DNA of 64,000 nt from Alphaproteobacteria bacterium (GTDB taxonomy: Bacteria; Myxococcota_A; UBA796; GCA-2862545). The stretch covers positions 1-64,000 of the forward strand of contig JACKEQ010000013.1 in NCBI GenBank assembly GCA_020632885.1, read 5' to 3'. The position numbers and the translations under genes were made by a program. Positions 14,698-25,023 of this stretch are shown piece by piece; the stretch's first letter is position 1, and each line of letters opens with the position of its first letter. The notes under the pieces were generated by a model, which saw nothing but the letters and a program-made list of their open reading frames with translations, did no database searches and had not been told where the DNA came from.

Positions 14698-16497
14698 ATG
14701 CGAACGACGCGCGTGCACACGGCCGTGGTCCTGTCCGCGCTGGCCGTCGTGGCCGTCGTCGTCCTGCGGTGCGCCTGGGTCAGCGACGACGCGTTCATCA
14801 CGCTCCGCACCGTGCACAACGCCCTCTCCGGCTACGGCCTCCGGTTCAACCCGGCCGAGCGGGTGCAGGCCTACACGCACCCCCTGTGGATGGCGCTGCT
14901 GCTCGTGGCCCACGCGGCCGTGGGGTCTCCGTGGTACGCCGCGGCAGGCCTCGGCGGGCTGGTGACCCTCGTGGGCCTCGCGGCGCTCGCCTTCCCGCCG
15001 ACCCCGGACGGCGAGCGCACGGAGGGAGCGGCCGCCGCCCTGGCGCTGTTCGTGGGCTCCAAGGCCCTCGTGGACTACGCGACCAGCGGCCTCGAGAACC
15101 CCCTCACCCACCTGCTGATCCTGGCCACCGCCGTCTCGGTCGACCGCGGGCAGGGCTCCGCGCGCCACCTCGCCCGGACGACCGCCCTGGTGGCCCTCGC
15201 CGTGCTCACCCGCCCCGACATGGGCCTGCTGCTCCTGCCGCTCTGGGGGCTCCACGCGTGGCGCGCCGGACGGAGCGGGCTTCCCGGCGTGCTTCTGGGC
15301 GCGGTGCCGCTGGTGGCCTGGGAGGCGTTCTCCCTCGTCTACTACGGCGCCCTGGTGCCCAACACGGCGTTCGCGAAGCTCGGCACGGGGATCCCCCGCC
15401 TCGAGCTCCTCGCGCAGGGTGCGACCTACCTCGCCCACCCCTTCCACCACGACCCCGCCACGGCCCTGCTGCTCTGCGGGCTGCCCGCGCTCGCCCTGGC
15501 CACCCCGCGGCCCGCCCTGCGCGCCGTCGCGCTCGGAGCCCTCCTGCACCTCGCGTGGGTCGGGTGGATCGGCGGCGACTTCATGGCCGGCCGCTTCCTG
15601 ACGCCCGCCGCCTTCACCGCCCTGGTGGTGCTCCGGTCCACACCGCTGCCCCGCGGCCTCCCGGGCGCGCTGGCGGCGCTCGGCGTCTCGCTCTCGCTCG
15701 CCCTGCCCACCGCACCCCTGCGCGCAGGGCCCGCCTACCGCGGCTTCGAGGCCCACGAGGGCATCGTGGACGAGCGCGGCTTCTACCACCGCGGGTCGGG
15801 CTGGCTGGGCGGCGGGGTCCCGGGAGAGGGTCATGCCTTCGCGCGGGCCGGCGCGCGGGCCCGGGAGGCCGGCAAGCGGTCGGTCACGCGGGCGACCGTC
15901 GGGTTGTTCGGGTACTACGCCGGACCCGACGTGCACATCGTGGATCCGCTCGGCCTCACCGAGCCCCTGCTCGCCCGCCTCCCCGCCCGCTACGACCCGC
16001 ACTGGCGCATCGGGCACCACCGGCGTCCGAAGGTGCGCGGGTACGACCCCGTCGCGGGCACACCTCCCGAGGACCCGCGCCTGGCCGCCCTGTACGCGAG
16101 GGTCGTCCGCCTCACCCGTGGCGATCTGCTCGACCCCACGCGGTGGTGGGACGGCGTCTGGCTCCAGATCGCTCCGCCGGCGCTCCCGCCCCTCCGCTTC
16201 GCCGACGCCCTCCCGGCCCTCCCCGGCCGCGTGCACGTCACACCGGTGGGCGCGTGCCTGCCCGTGGACCCACCGCGCCCCGCGAACCCCGTCGTCACGG
16301 GCGAATACGACGACACCCTCGTGATCGTGTGGGTGCGCGGTGACCGGTCCGAGGCCCGCCATGCCCAGGCCCTCGACGACGGCGACTTCTACCCGTACTC
16401 CGCTCTCCAGGGACGTCCGAAGGGTGACGTCGACGCCATCTGCCTGTACCCGGGCACGAAGGACGGCCAGCAGGACGTCACCGTGACCGGGCTATAG
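14698..16497 (+). CDS. GT-C family membrane glycosyltransferase, paralogue of the divergent gene
   Basis: 599 residues. SDDAFITLRTVHN at about residue 29 and FNPAERVQAYTHPLW give the same signature as the gene at 13221, with the acidic pair in the first loop, then about ten membrane segments and a long soluble C-terminal domain of some 200 residues (from about 390), longer than in its neighbour. Likely another polyprenyl-phosphate-sugar transferase for surface glycans. Only 22 bases separate the two divergent start codons, so the promoters must lie within the neighbouring coding sequence or the mRNAs are nearly leaderless. Confidence 0.85.
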   Translation: MRTTRVHTAVVLSALAVVAVVVLRCAWVSDDAFITLRTVHNALSGYGLRFNPAERVQAYTHPLWMALLLVAHAAVGSPWYAAAGLGGLVTLVGLAALAFPPTPDGERTEGAAAALALFVGSKALVDYATSGLENPLTHLLILATAVSVDRGQGSARHLARTTALVALAVLTRPDMGLLLLPLWGLHAWRAGRSGLPGVLLGAVPLVAWEAFSLVYYGALVPNTAFAKLGTGIPRLELLAQGATYLAHPFHHDPATALLLCGLPALALATPRPALRAVALGALLHLAWVGWIGGDFMAGRFLTPAAFTALVVLRSTPLPRGLPGALAALGVSLSLALPTAPLRAGPAYRGFEAHEGIVDERGFYHRGSGWLGGGVPGEGHAFARAGARAREAGKRSVTRATVGLFGYYAGPDVHIVDPLGLTEPLLARLPARYDPHWRIGHHRRPKVRGYDPVAGTPPEDPRLAALYARVVRLTRGDLLDPTRWWDGVWLQIAPPALPPLRFADALPALPGRVHVTPVGACLPVDPPRPANPVVTGEYDDTLVIVWVRGDRSEARHAQALDDGDFYPYSALQGRPKGDVDAICLYPGTKDGQQDVTVTGL

Positions 16498-16525
16498 TCC
16501 TCGTGCGGGACGAACCGGGAACTCG

Positions 16526-16924
16526 ATGAAGCACGCTCTCCTCCTCCTCCTCGTCGGATGCGCGAACCTGCCCGAGATCGGTCCGTGCGACCCCACAGGG
16601 CTGGTGCTCGCCCCGACGTACCTGAACATGGGCAACGACGACTTCATGATCGCCAGCCTGTCGTACACCGGATGCCCCGAGTACGACTTCGGGCTCTGCG
16701 GGATCGGCAACCCCTGGATCACCCGCGACACCGTCACGCTGGGCATCTGGTACGACCCCGACGAGCTGCTCGCGTGCAACGAAGAGGTCCTCGTCGACGA
16801 GCTGCTCTCCGTGCGCCCGATCCGGGAGCGCTACGAGGACGAGTTCGACGTCGACACGGCGGACATCGTCCTGGACGTGAGTGGCGTCCTGGTGGACTAC
16901 AGCTTCGCGCCGGCACCTCGCTGA
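16526..16924 (+). CDS. Small lipoprotein of unknown function
   Basis: 132 residues. MKHALLLLLVGCANLPE is a short lipoprotein signal with a lipobox ending at Cys12. The mature protein is acidic, with further cysteines in TGCPEYDFGLCG and LLACNEE that could pair. No family recognised. Its stop (16922-16924) overlaps the likely CTG start of the next gene in CTGA, so the two are probably translated together. Confidence 0.75.
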   Translation: MKHALLLLLVGCANLPEIGPCDPTGLVLAPTYLNMGNDDFMIASLSYTGCPEYDFGLCGIGNPWITRDTVTLGIWYDPDELLACNEEVLVDELLSVRPIRERYEDEFDVDTADIVLDVSGVLVDYSFAPAPR

Positions 16925-17520
16925 TCCTCACCGTCGCGCCCCACGACGACCCTGACGCCGCGCGCGAACGCTGGCTCCGCATCGGCGCGGCCGAGCTGCG
17001 CATCCCCGACCTGCCGGACTGGACGGCAGCCTTCGCGGACCACGGGCTGCTCGGTCCCTTCGCGACCTGGGAGGGCGACCTGCCCGCGTGCACGGGCACC
17101 CCGGGCATCACAGCACGCCAGGACCCCGGCCTCTTCTCCCACACGCTGGACGCCTGCCTGGTCGGCAGCCCGGACCCCCGGCTCACCTCCGCCAGAGCGC
17201 TCCTCGACCTCTGGGAGCCCGAGCCCGCCGAGCTGGACGCGTTCGCCACCCTCGTGGACGAAGGTGGGCCGTGGGGTGTGGTGGCCCCGCGGGTCCTCGA
17301 GCCCGGCGTCGGCGGGCTCCTGGTCGTCGGTGTGGTCCCCGGGGCCCGCCGGCAGGGCCGGGGGAGCACTGCGGTCGCCGCGGGCTGGTCCACCCTCGCA
17401 TCCACGGGCTGCACCCGGGCTCGCGAGGAGATCCGCACGAGCCACTCGGCCATTCGGACGATCTTCGCGAGAGCGGGCCTCCAGGAGACCTCGCGGTTCT
17501 GGGTCGCGCGTGCGGACTGA
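16921..17520 (+). CDS. GNAT-like acetyltransferase with probable CTG start
   Basis: 199 residues if read from CTG 16921, which overlaps the preceding stop in CTGA. In frame there is no ATG, GTG or TTG that would give a sensible start: the next upstream ATG lies far inside the lipoprotein gene and downstream ones cut the domain. The C-terminal half has the GNAT acetyl-CoA segment VVGVVPGARRQGRGSTAVAAG and the typical end HSAIRTIFARAGLQETSRFW. The N-terminal half (LTVAPHDDPDAARERWL) may be a degenerate second domain. Substrate unknown. A one-base error at the gene junction is the alternative to a CTG start. Confidence 0.7.
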   Translation: MILTVAPHDDPDAARERWLRIGAAELRIPDLPDWTAAFADHGLLGPFATWEGDLPACTGTPGITARQDPGLFSHTLDACLVGSPDPRLTSARALLDLWEPEPAELDAFATLVDEGGPWGVVAPRVLEPGVGGLLVVGVVPGARRQGRGSTAVAAGWSTLASTGCTRAREEIRTSHSAIRTIFARAGLQETSRFWVARAD

Positions 17521-17565
17521 TCGGGTGGACCTCGTTATGAACGCGCCTTCCGGGGGGAATGGGCA

Positions 17566-18528
17566 GTGAGCAGCACCATCGCCATCGTGTCGTCCGTCGT
17601 GGACGTCCCTGCGCTGGTCCGGGCCGTCAAGGCCGGAGCCCTCGGCGTGAAGGTGGAGGCGGGCTCGGAGCCCGAGGCCGTCATCCAGGCGATCCCCGAG
17701 GAGGACGACCTCCGCGGCGTCTTCTGCGACGCCGACCAGATGGACGCCGTGCTGCTGGCCCTCGGGCCCCGGCGGGCACGGGTGTTCGGCCTGAGCCCGG
17801 AGGTCCAGGAGGCCGCGCTGGTCACCTGCCTGGAGGACGCCCGGGTGGGTGGTCTGATCGCCGTGACCCGCGGCGAGGCGCGCTCCTGGGAGATCACCTT
17901 CCTGGCGCGACGGATGTCCGCACCCAACGAGCCGAGCCCGCACATGGGCGAGCTGTTGTCCTGGGGGGCGGCCACGGTGGCGTGGCAGCCCAAGACCACC
18001 AAGCAGCAACGCCAGATCGTCGAGCGCATCGAGGCGATGTGCGTCCGCATGGGAGTGGACCGTCGCAACGCGATGGCCGTGTCCACGGCGGCCCACGAGC
18101 TCACGATGAACGCCATGTACGACGCGCCGGTCGACGAGAGGGGCCAGCCCAAGTACGCCCTCGACCGGCGAGCCCAGCTGGAGCTCCTCGATCACGAGGT
18201 CCCCACGCTCCGGTTCACGCTCGCGGGCGAGTACCTGGCGCTCGACGTCACGGATCCCCACGGGCGCCTGCCCCGCAAGCGCTTCTTCGAGGGCGTGCTC
18301 CGCGGTCACCGCAACATGATGGGGGTGAGCACGGAGCTCGACACGTCCCACGGCGGCGCGGGTCTCGGCCTCCACACGCTCTACTCCAGCGGCGCGATCC
18401 TGCGTGCCGAGCTCGTTCCGCTGCAGCTCACCCACGTGTCCTGGGTGCTCGACCGCGCCATCAGTCGCCGCGACCAGCGCACGATGAGCCGGTCCCTCTA
18501 CTTCCTCCCCAACATCCCGCGACGCTGA
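17566..18528 (+). CDS. Protein with response-receiver-like N-terminus and HATPase domain
   Basis: 320 residues from GTG 17566, preceded by a G-rich RBS (GGGGGGAAT). Residues 1-130 look like a degenerate receiver-like alpha/beta domain (AIVSSVVDVPALVRAV, LRGVFCDADQM). The second half contains an N-box-like motif AAHELTMNAMYDAP and a glycine-rich region GGAGLGLHTLYSS, as in the GHKL ATPases of the anti-sigma-factor/RsbW type. No histidine phosphoacceptor domain is visible. It may act as a switch kinase. It stands at the head of a run of five tightly packed plus-strand genes ending with a Ser/Thr kinase and an RNA methylase. Confidence 0.8.
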   Translation: MSSTIAIVSSVVDVPALVRAVKAGALGVKVEAGSEPEAVIQAIPEEDDLRGVFCDADQMDAVLLALGPRRARVFGLSPEVQEAALVTCLEDARVGGLIAVTRGEARSWEITFLARRMSAPNEPSPHMGELLSWGAATVAWQPKTTKQQRQIVERIEAMCVRMGVDRRNAMAVSTAAHELTMNAMYDAPVDERGQPKYALDRRAQLELLDHEVPTLRFTLAGEYLALDVTDPHGRLPRKRFFEGVLRGHRNMMGVSTELDTSHGGAGLGLHTLYSSGAILRAELVPLQLTHVSWVLDRAISRRDQRTMSRSLYFLPNIPRR

Positions 18529-18575
18529 CCTGCCCCTCGGGGCCGGGGTGGGCTATCCTCCCGCCCGGAGGTCGG

Positions 18576-19124
18576 ATGAGCGGCGAAGGCGAAGGCAACG
18601 GGGAGCGGCCCACCCGCGTCACCCTGGTGCCCCACCCCATGGACGGGCACGAGCGGCTCCTCGACGAGGAGCCCGAGGCGGACTCCGCGCAGGCCGCTCC
18701 GGAGACGGTCGGCGACCCCCAGCCCGTCGCACGGCAAGAGCCCGTCGCGGAACCCGAGCCCGTCGCGGAACGCGAGCCTGCCGACCTCTTCGCCGCAGCG
18801 CGGGAGGCCCTCGAGCGTGCCCGCGAGGTCCGCGGCGCACCTCCCGAGCCGCCCAGGCCGGCTCCTTCCCGCTCCGACGACCCGCTCGACTCCGCACGCG
18901 CAGCGCTGGTGAAGGCCTCCGAGGCCCGTGGCGTCGAGCCCGAGCCGGAGGTCGTGCCCTCTCGAGACCCGCTGGCCGGGGCCCGCGCGGCCCTCGACCG
19001 TGCGAAGGAGGCCCGGACCCGCCCGTCGGATCCCCAGAAGGGCATGGCGCGCGCCCTCGCCGAGGCCGAGCTGCGCCGGCTGAAGCGCCAGCTCGACGGC
19101 CTGCGGGGCGACGAGGACGAATGA
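18576..19124 (+). CDS. Low-complexity protein with three Ala-rich helical repeats
   Basis: 182 residues from ATG 18576 (GGAGG upstream). The N-terminal half is Glu/Pro-rich. Three repeats of about 18 residues follow: DLFAAAREALERAREVRG, DPLDSARAALVKASEARG and DPLAGARAALDRAKEART, spaced by Pro/Glu-rich linkers of 20 or so residues. Each repeat would form one amphipathic helix. The C-terminus (LAEAELRRLKRQLDGL) is a probable coiled coil. I know no family of this kind; it looks like a scaffold or a kinase substrate. Its stop overlaps the next start in ATGA. Confidence 0.75.
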   Translation: MSGEGEGNGERPTRVTLVPHPMDGHERLLDEEPEADSAQAAPETVGDPQPVARQEPVAEPEPVAEREPADLFAAAREALERAREVRGAPPEPPRPAPSRSDDPLDSARAALVKASEARGVEPEPEVVPSRDPLAGARAALDRAKEARTRPSDPQKGMARALAEAELRRLKRQLDGLRGDEDE

Positions 19125-19863
19125 CCCTCGCTCCCGTCCTCCGGGCGCTCGACACCGACGGTTTCGCGGTGGTCCGTGGCGCGCTGACCGCCGGTGAGAT
19201 GGCGCGCGTCGCGGCGGCCTTCGATCGGCTGGAGGCCCAGGCCCGCCGCATCGCGGCCGGAGAGCCCGAGCCGGAGGGGGCGAGCTTCGTCCTCGACCCC
19301 GATCCGTTTCGTCTGCACCGGGTGGTCTGGGCGGGCGGCGCAGACGCGGATCTCGCGGCGCTGGGGGCCCACCCGGCCTTCCTGCGGCTCGCCGCCGCGT
19401 CGCTGGGCAGCCCCGAGGTCGTCCAGATCATCCAGCAGGCACACTTCAAGCTCCCGGGCGACGAGGTGGCCTTCGGATGGCACCAGGACGCCAGCAACCG
19501 GCGGTACGGCACGCCCCTCTGGGACGACCGCGACGGGCAGGGCACGTACGTCCAGATCGGGCTCGCGGTCGACCCCATGACCCTCGAGAACGGCCCCCTC
19601 CGGATGGTGCGGGGCTCCCATCGCCTCGGGTTCGTGGCGGATCCCGAGACCGGCGAGATCCCCGGGCTGCCGGACCTCCCGATCGACGACGTGCTCCTCG
19701 AGCCCGGCGACCTCGCGGTGTTCGGCCCCTTCGTGATCCACGGCAGCGGTCCGAACCGCTCGTCGGTCCCGCGGCGCCTGTTCCTCCAGGGCTACACGCT
19801 CCCCGGCGTGAACCACCGCGTGTACCCGGGCTGCGGCACGGGCGTCGTGCACCGGGTGGCCGC

Positions 19864-19867
<4 letters not shown>
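19121..19867 (+). CDS. Phytanoyl-CoA dioxygenase (PhyH) family oxygenase
   Basis: 248 residues from ATG 19121, overlapping the previous stop. The Fe(II)/2-oxoglutarate site is visible as WHQDAS (His-x-Asp, about residue 122), the second His in FVIHGSGPNRS and the downstream Arg/Ser that binds 2-oxoglutarate. The N-terminus DTDGFAVVRGALTAGEM is typical of the family. PhyH enzymes hydroxylate small molecules, fatty acyl chains or amino acids; the substrate cannot be told. The close coupling to the kinase gene that follows (GTGA overlap) is notable, but no common function is known. Confidence 0.9.
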
Positions 19868-21011
<1,144 letters not shown>

Positions 21012-21015
<4 letters not shown>

Positions 21016-22172
21016 CCGTCCTACGTTGGTATTTCGCATCCTGCGCCCGCGGTCTCGAGCCCGTCCTCCGCGACGAGCTCGAGGGCCTCGGCGCCTCCAG
21101 CCTGCGCGTCGACCCCGGTGGCGTGTCGTTCCAGGGGCCGCCCACCCTCGGACCGCGCGTGTGCCTGTGGTCCCGCGTGGCCACCCGCGTGTTCGAGGAG
21201 CTCCAGCGGGGCCGGATCCACTCCGCCGACGACCTGTACACGGTCGCGTCACGCGTGCCGTGGGACCGGTACATCCGGCCCGACCAGACCCTCGCGGTGG
21301 CGGCCCGGACCACCGGGACCACCGTGAAGGACGCGCGCTACGCGTCCCTGAAGGTGAAGGACGCCGTGGTGGACCAGCTCCGCGAGGCCACGGGCTCCCG
21401 GCCGGACGTCGACACCGAGGACCCCGTGCTGCCCCTCCGCGTCACGGTGAAGGGCAAGGTGGCCACGATCTCCCGCGACCTCGCGGGCTCGAGCCTCCAC
21501 AAGCGGGGCTACCGGCCGGCCCAGCACGCCAGCCCGCTCAACGAGGCCCTGGCGGCGGGCCTGTTGCTGCTGTCGGACTGGGATCGGACGTCACCGGTGT
21601 GCGACCCGATGTGCGGCTCCGCGACCTTCCTGATCGAGGCGGCCTTCATCATCGGCGACCGGGCTCCCGGGCTCGGGCGCACCTTCGCCTTCGAGCGCTG
21701 GACCGACCTCGACCGGGCAGACTGGGAGGCCGCCAAGGCCGACGCGCGCGCCCGCTGGGCGGTCGGGAAGACCCGGGTCCCCATGCTCCACGGCAACGAC
21801 CTGCACCCCGGCTCCCTCGGGCTCGCGCGGAAGGCCGCCGGTCGCGCCGAGGTCAGCCACCTGCTCGCGCTCACCGAGGGCGACATCACCGCGTTCGCGC
21901 CCCCCCAGCCGGTCCCGTTCGTCGTCACCAACCCGCCCTACGGCGCGCGGATCGGCGAGGGCGACGACCTCGTGCGCAGCTGGGTGGAGCTCGGGCGCTG
22001 GCTCAAGGACCGGGCGCCCGGCGCGACCGCCTGGGTGCTCTCGGGAGACCCCGGGCTCTCGAAGCACCTGCGGCTCCGCACCTCGGGCAGGGTCCCCATC
22101 CACAACGGCCCGATCGACTGCCGCTGGCTGCGCTACGACCTCAGGCCGAGGGAGGCCCCGGAGGGTCCGTGA
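21012..22172 (+). CDS. rlmL: THUMP-domain RNA guanine-N2 methyltransferase (RlmL/YpsC type), probable CTG start
   Basis: 386 residues if started at CTG 21012, which overlaps the kinase stop as CTGA; no ATG, GTG or TTG exists in frame near the conserved N-terminus (YFASCARGLEPVLRDEL). A THUMP RNA-binding region covers about residues 40-160. The methylase core has DPMCGSATFLIEAA for SAM binding and the N2-guanine motif NPPYGAR at about residue 307. Length and layout match stand-alone RlmL/YpsC enzymes that methylate G2445 of 23S rRNA in the cytoplasm. The end overlaps the convergent PFK gene by 32 bases. Confidence 0.9.
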
Positions 22173-24270
22173 CGGAGGCCAGGAGCCGCGGGAACGTCGG
22201 TCGACGCGCGTCCCGGTCGGAGGCCGCCAGAGCGTGCTCCACCCGCTCGGTCTTCACGGCCCCACTCGCCAGGCCCACGACGCAGGGACGACAGCCCGAG
22301 AGCACGTCCGCGACGGCCTTCTGCACCAGGCGCACGGCGAGCATCCGGTCTGCGGGGGACGGCCGCCCGCCCTGCTGCAGGTGGCCGAGCACGCACACCC
22401 GCGTGTCGAACCGCCCCCCCGACTCCTGCCGGAAGAGGTCCGCGAGGCGCTCGGCGCGGTAGGGGTCCGGCACGCCGTCCGCGACGAGCACGATGCCCAC
22501 CGTACGGCCCGCGTCCATGGCGGCGTTCAACCCGGCCACGTCCTGGCGGAGGCGGTCGAGGGTCGGCGGCTCCTCGTCGGTGTACACGAGCTCCGCGCCC
22601 CCGCCGATCCCGGCGGCCCGGGCCAGCCAGCCGCACCGACGGCCCATGACCTCCACGAAGAACACCCGATGCCGCGAGCCCACCGCCGACTGCTTCAGCC
22701 GGTCGATGGCCTCGCAGATCGCGTTCACCGCGGTGTCCGCGCCCACCGAGATCTCGGTGCCCGGAACGTTGTTCGAGATGGTGGCCGGCACGACCGCGCA
22801 CGGCACCCGCATCGCGGCCGCCGCCTCCAGCGCGCCGAACCCGCCCACCAGCACGACTCCGTCGATGTCGTGGGTCTGCAGGGCCTTGCGGAGCTGGGCG
22901 ACCTCCCCGGTCGTGCGCGGACGCCAGCGGTTCGTGCCGAGCAGCGTCGCGCCGACGGACTGGATGCCGTCCACGTCCACCTCGGCGAGCCGGCCCTCCA
23001 ACAGGCCCCGCAGGCCCTCGTGGGCCAGCACGGGCACGTGGCCGGCCACCGACACGGTCCGGACGAACGCGTGGATGGCGGCGTTCATGCCGGGCGCAGG
23101 AGCGCCCACGTGGGCAAGGAGGAGCCGGCGTTGCACGGCCTGCGAGCCTGCTGGGCGCCCGTGCGTGTCGTGGGCCGCGAGGAGCTCCATGAACTCCGGG
23201 CCACGCGCGTTCACGGCGGCCTGGAAGCGACCTTCGTCCAGTGCCGTCGCGATCTCCGCGGTCTTCCGCACGCACTCCGCCAGCAGGCGCGGAACCACGG
23301 ACGGGCCCGCCGTCGTCATCACCGTCGGCTCTGCCCCGCGCGCCTCGCCCACCAGCCGGTCGACGGCCGCCACGCCGAGCGCTGTCGACTGCACACGGTC
23401 GTAGGCGGAGGGGGTCCCGCCCCGCTGCACATGGCCGAGCACCGTCGTGCGGGTCTCGATCTGCAGCTCCCGCTCGATCATCGCCCGCAGGGCCTCCGCC
23501 TCGATGCGCTTGCCCTGCCGGTCGCAGGCTCCCTCGGCGAGGAGCACGATGGACTTCCGCCGGCCCAGGTGGCGTCCGCGCCACAGCGCAGCGCACACCT
23601 CGCCCTCCCAGTCGTCCGCCGGTCGTTCCGGGATGAGCACGTGATCGGCCCCCGTGCACACGGACGCGGCGAGGGCCAGGAAGCCCGCGCGACGGCCCAT
23701 CACCTCCACCACGAACGAGCGCTGGTGCGAACGGGCCGTGCTCGTCAGCGTGTCCACGGCGTCCACGATGCGATGCAGGGCGGTGTCGCAGCCGATGGTG
23801 CGGTCCGTGCCCCAGAGGTCGTTGTCGATGGAGCCCACCAACCCCGTGAGCCCGAGCCGGGGGTGCGTGTTCGCGGCGTCCCGGGTGATCCTGCGCTCCT
23901 TCAGCAACGCCTCGATGTGGGCGCCCCACTCCGCCCGCAGCGCGTTCGCGCCCGTGAGCGAGCCGTCGCCACCCACCACGACGAGCCTGGAGATCCGCGC
24001 CTGCACGAGGTGGAACACGGCCTCCTTGCGCCCGGCAGAGGTCCGGAACTCCGGCGAGCGCGCCGTCCCGAGCACCGTGCCGCCGAGCTGCTGGACGTGG
24101 GAGACCCCGTTCCAGCCGATGTCGGCGATGCGCCCTTCCATCAGGCCCGCATAGCCCTCGTGGATCGCCGACACACTCCACCCCCGGACCAGCGCCCGGC
24201 GCACCACCGCCACCACCGCCGCGTTCATCCCCGGCGCGTCGCCACCGCTCGTGAGCACCCCGATCCGCAT
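22141..24270 (-). CDS. Double-domain 6-phosphofructokinase of eukaryotic type
   Basis: 709 residues made of two PFK units. The N-terminal unit has all catalytic features: GGDAPGMNA, GGDGSLTGAN (the second Gly marks ATP rather than pyrophosphate use) and GSIDNDLWGTD with the catalytic Asp, then HVQRGGTPSAYDR. The C-terminal unit (from about 375) keeps the fold, GAPAPGMNAAIHAF, GGFGALE, ATISNNVPGTEISVGADTA and HLQQGGRPSPADR, but has Ser-Asn-Asn in place of Ile-Asp-Asn-Asp. That is the pattern of animal and fungal PFK, where the C-terminal half became regulatory. It phosphorylates fructose 6-phosphate in glycolysis. Bacterial PFKs are usually single units of 320-340 residues. Confidence 0.93.
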   Translation of the reverse strand: MRIGVLTSGGDAPGMNAAVVAVVRRALVRGWSVSAIHEGYAGLMEGRIADIGWNGVSHVQQLGGTVLGTARSPEFRTSAGRKEAVFHLVQARISRLVVVGGDGSLTGANALRAEWGAHIEALLKERRITRDAANTHPRLGLTGLVGSIDNDLWGTDRTIGCDTALHRIVDAVDTLTSTARSHQRSFVVEVMGRRAGFLALAASVCTGADHVLIPERPADDWEGEVCAALWRGRHLGRRKSIVLLAEGACDRQGKRIEAEALRAMIERELQIETRTTVLGHVQRGGTPSAYDRVQSTALGVAAVDRLVGEARGAEPTVMTTAGPSVVPRLLAECVRKTAEIATALDEGRFQAAVNARGPEFMELLAAHDTHGRPAGSQAVQRRLLLAHVGAPAPGMNAAIHAFVRTVSVAGHVPVLAHEGLRGLLEGRLAEVDVDGIQSVGATLLGTNRWRPRTTGEVAQLRKALQTHDIDGVVLVGGFGALEAAAAMRVPCAVVPATISNNVPGTEISVGADTAVNAICEAIDRLKQSAVGSRHRVFFVEVMGRRCGWLARAAGIGGGAELVYTDEEPPTLDRLRQDVAGLNAAMDAGRTVGIVLVADGVPDPYRAERLADLFRQESGGRFDTRVCVLGHLQQGGRPSPADRMLAVRLVQKAVADVLSGCRPCVVGLASGAVKTERVEHALAASDRDARRPTFPRLLASVTDPPGPPSA

Positions 24271-24315
24271 CGACCCTCCGCCCGCAAGTTACCGTGACGG
24301 GGACCAGGAGGCCCG

Positions 24316-24966
24316 ATGCCCCACCTCGCCGTCCTCGACCCCGGCACGCGGATCCCCGAGCTGGACTCGTTCAACCGGATCGCACGCAACAGCCCGATCA
24401 CCGCGACCTACCACCTCCCCGCCCAGCAGGGCATGGCGAGCCTGAGAGCACAGCCGGACGTCGCCGGGGTGGTCATCCTGGGGAGCGGGGCCAGCGTGAA
24501 CGACGGCGAGCCCTGGCAGATCGAGATGAACGCCTGGCTGCGGGAGCACCTCGGTAGCGTGCCGATGCTCGGGCTCTGCTACGGCCACCAGCTCCTCGCG
24601 CACCTGCTCGGCGGTGAGGTCGGCTTCCTGTTCGACGATCACGAGAAGCTCAAGGGGCTCCGCGAGGTCCCGCTGCTCGCCACGGACCTCTGGCAGGACC
24701 AGACCACTCCGATGGTCGTGAGCCACCGGGAGCACGTGCTCCGCACGCCCCCGGGCTGCGTGGCGCTCGGCAGCACCGTGCACGTGCCCGTCGAGGCCTT
24801 CAAGCACGCGGAGCTGCCCCTCTGGGGCCTCCAGGCCCACCCCGAGGCCACACCGGCGTTCACCACGAACAACAGCATCCCGTTCGACGCCGATCCCTCG
24901 GTCCTCGCCGGCGGGCACGCCATCGTGGACGCCTTCAGCGCCTATGTGGCGCGGCATGCCACCTGA
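24316..24966 (+). CDS. Class I glutamine amidotransferase
   Basis: 216 residues from ATG 24316. The nucleophile elbow is GLCYGHQLLAHLLGG with Cys near residue 92, and the His/Glu of the triad are in GLQAHPEATPAF near 176. The oxyanion region LGSGASVNDGEPW lies ahead of it. The protein is a stand-alone class I GATase like YfeJ/GMP-synthase-related enzymes, which hydrolyse glutamine or act on small amines such as gamma-glutamyl compounds. No partner synthetase is adjacent. It starts 45 bases from the divergent PFK gene. Confidence 0.9.
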   Translation: MPHLAVLDPGTRIPELDSFNRIARNSPITATYHLPAQQGMASLRAQPDVAGVVILGSGASVNDGEPWQIEMNAWLREHLGSVPMLGLCYGHQLLAHLLGGEVGFLFDDHEKLKGLREVPLLATDLWQDQTTPMVVSHREHVLRTPPGCVALGSTVHVPVEAFKHAELPLWGLQAHPEATPAFTTNNSIPFDADPSVLAGGHAIVDAFSAYVARHAT

Positions 24967-25023
24967 CCTGCGTCACCTCGGCACCTCGGACGTCTTCCGT
25001 GTGAACCCACACGAGGAGGTCCC

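Noticed and set aside
13443..16343. A 966-codon plus-strand frame across the two glycosyltransferase genes
   Set aside because: His/Arg/Pro-rich text without any motif, antisense to one real gene and out of frame with the other.
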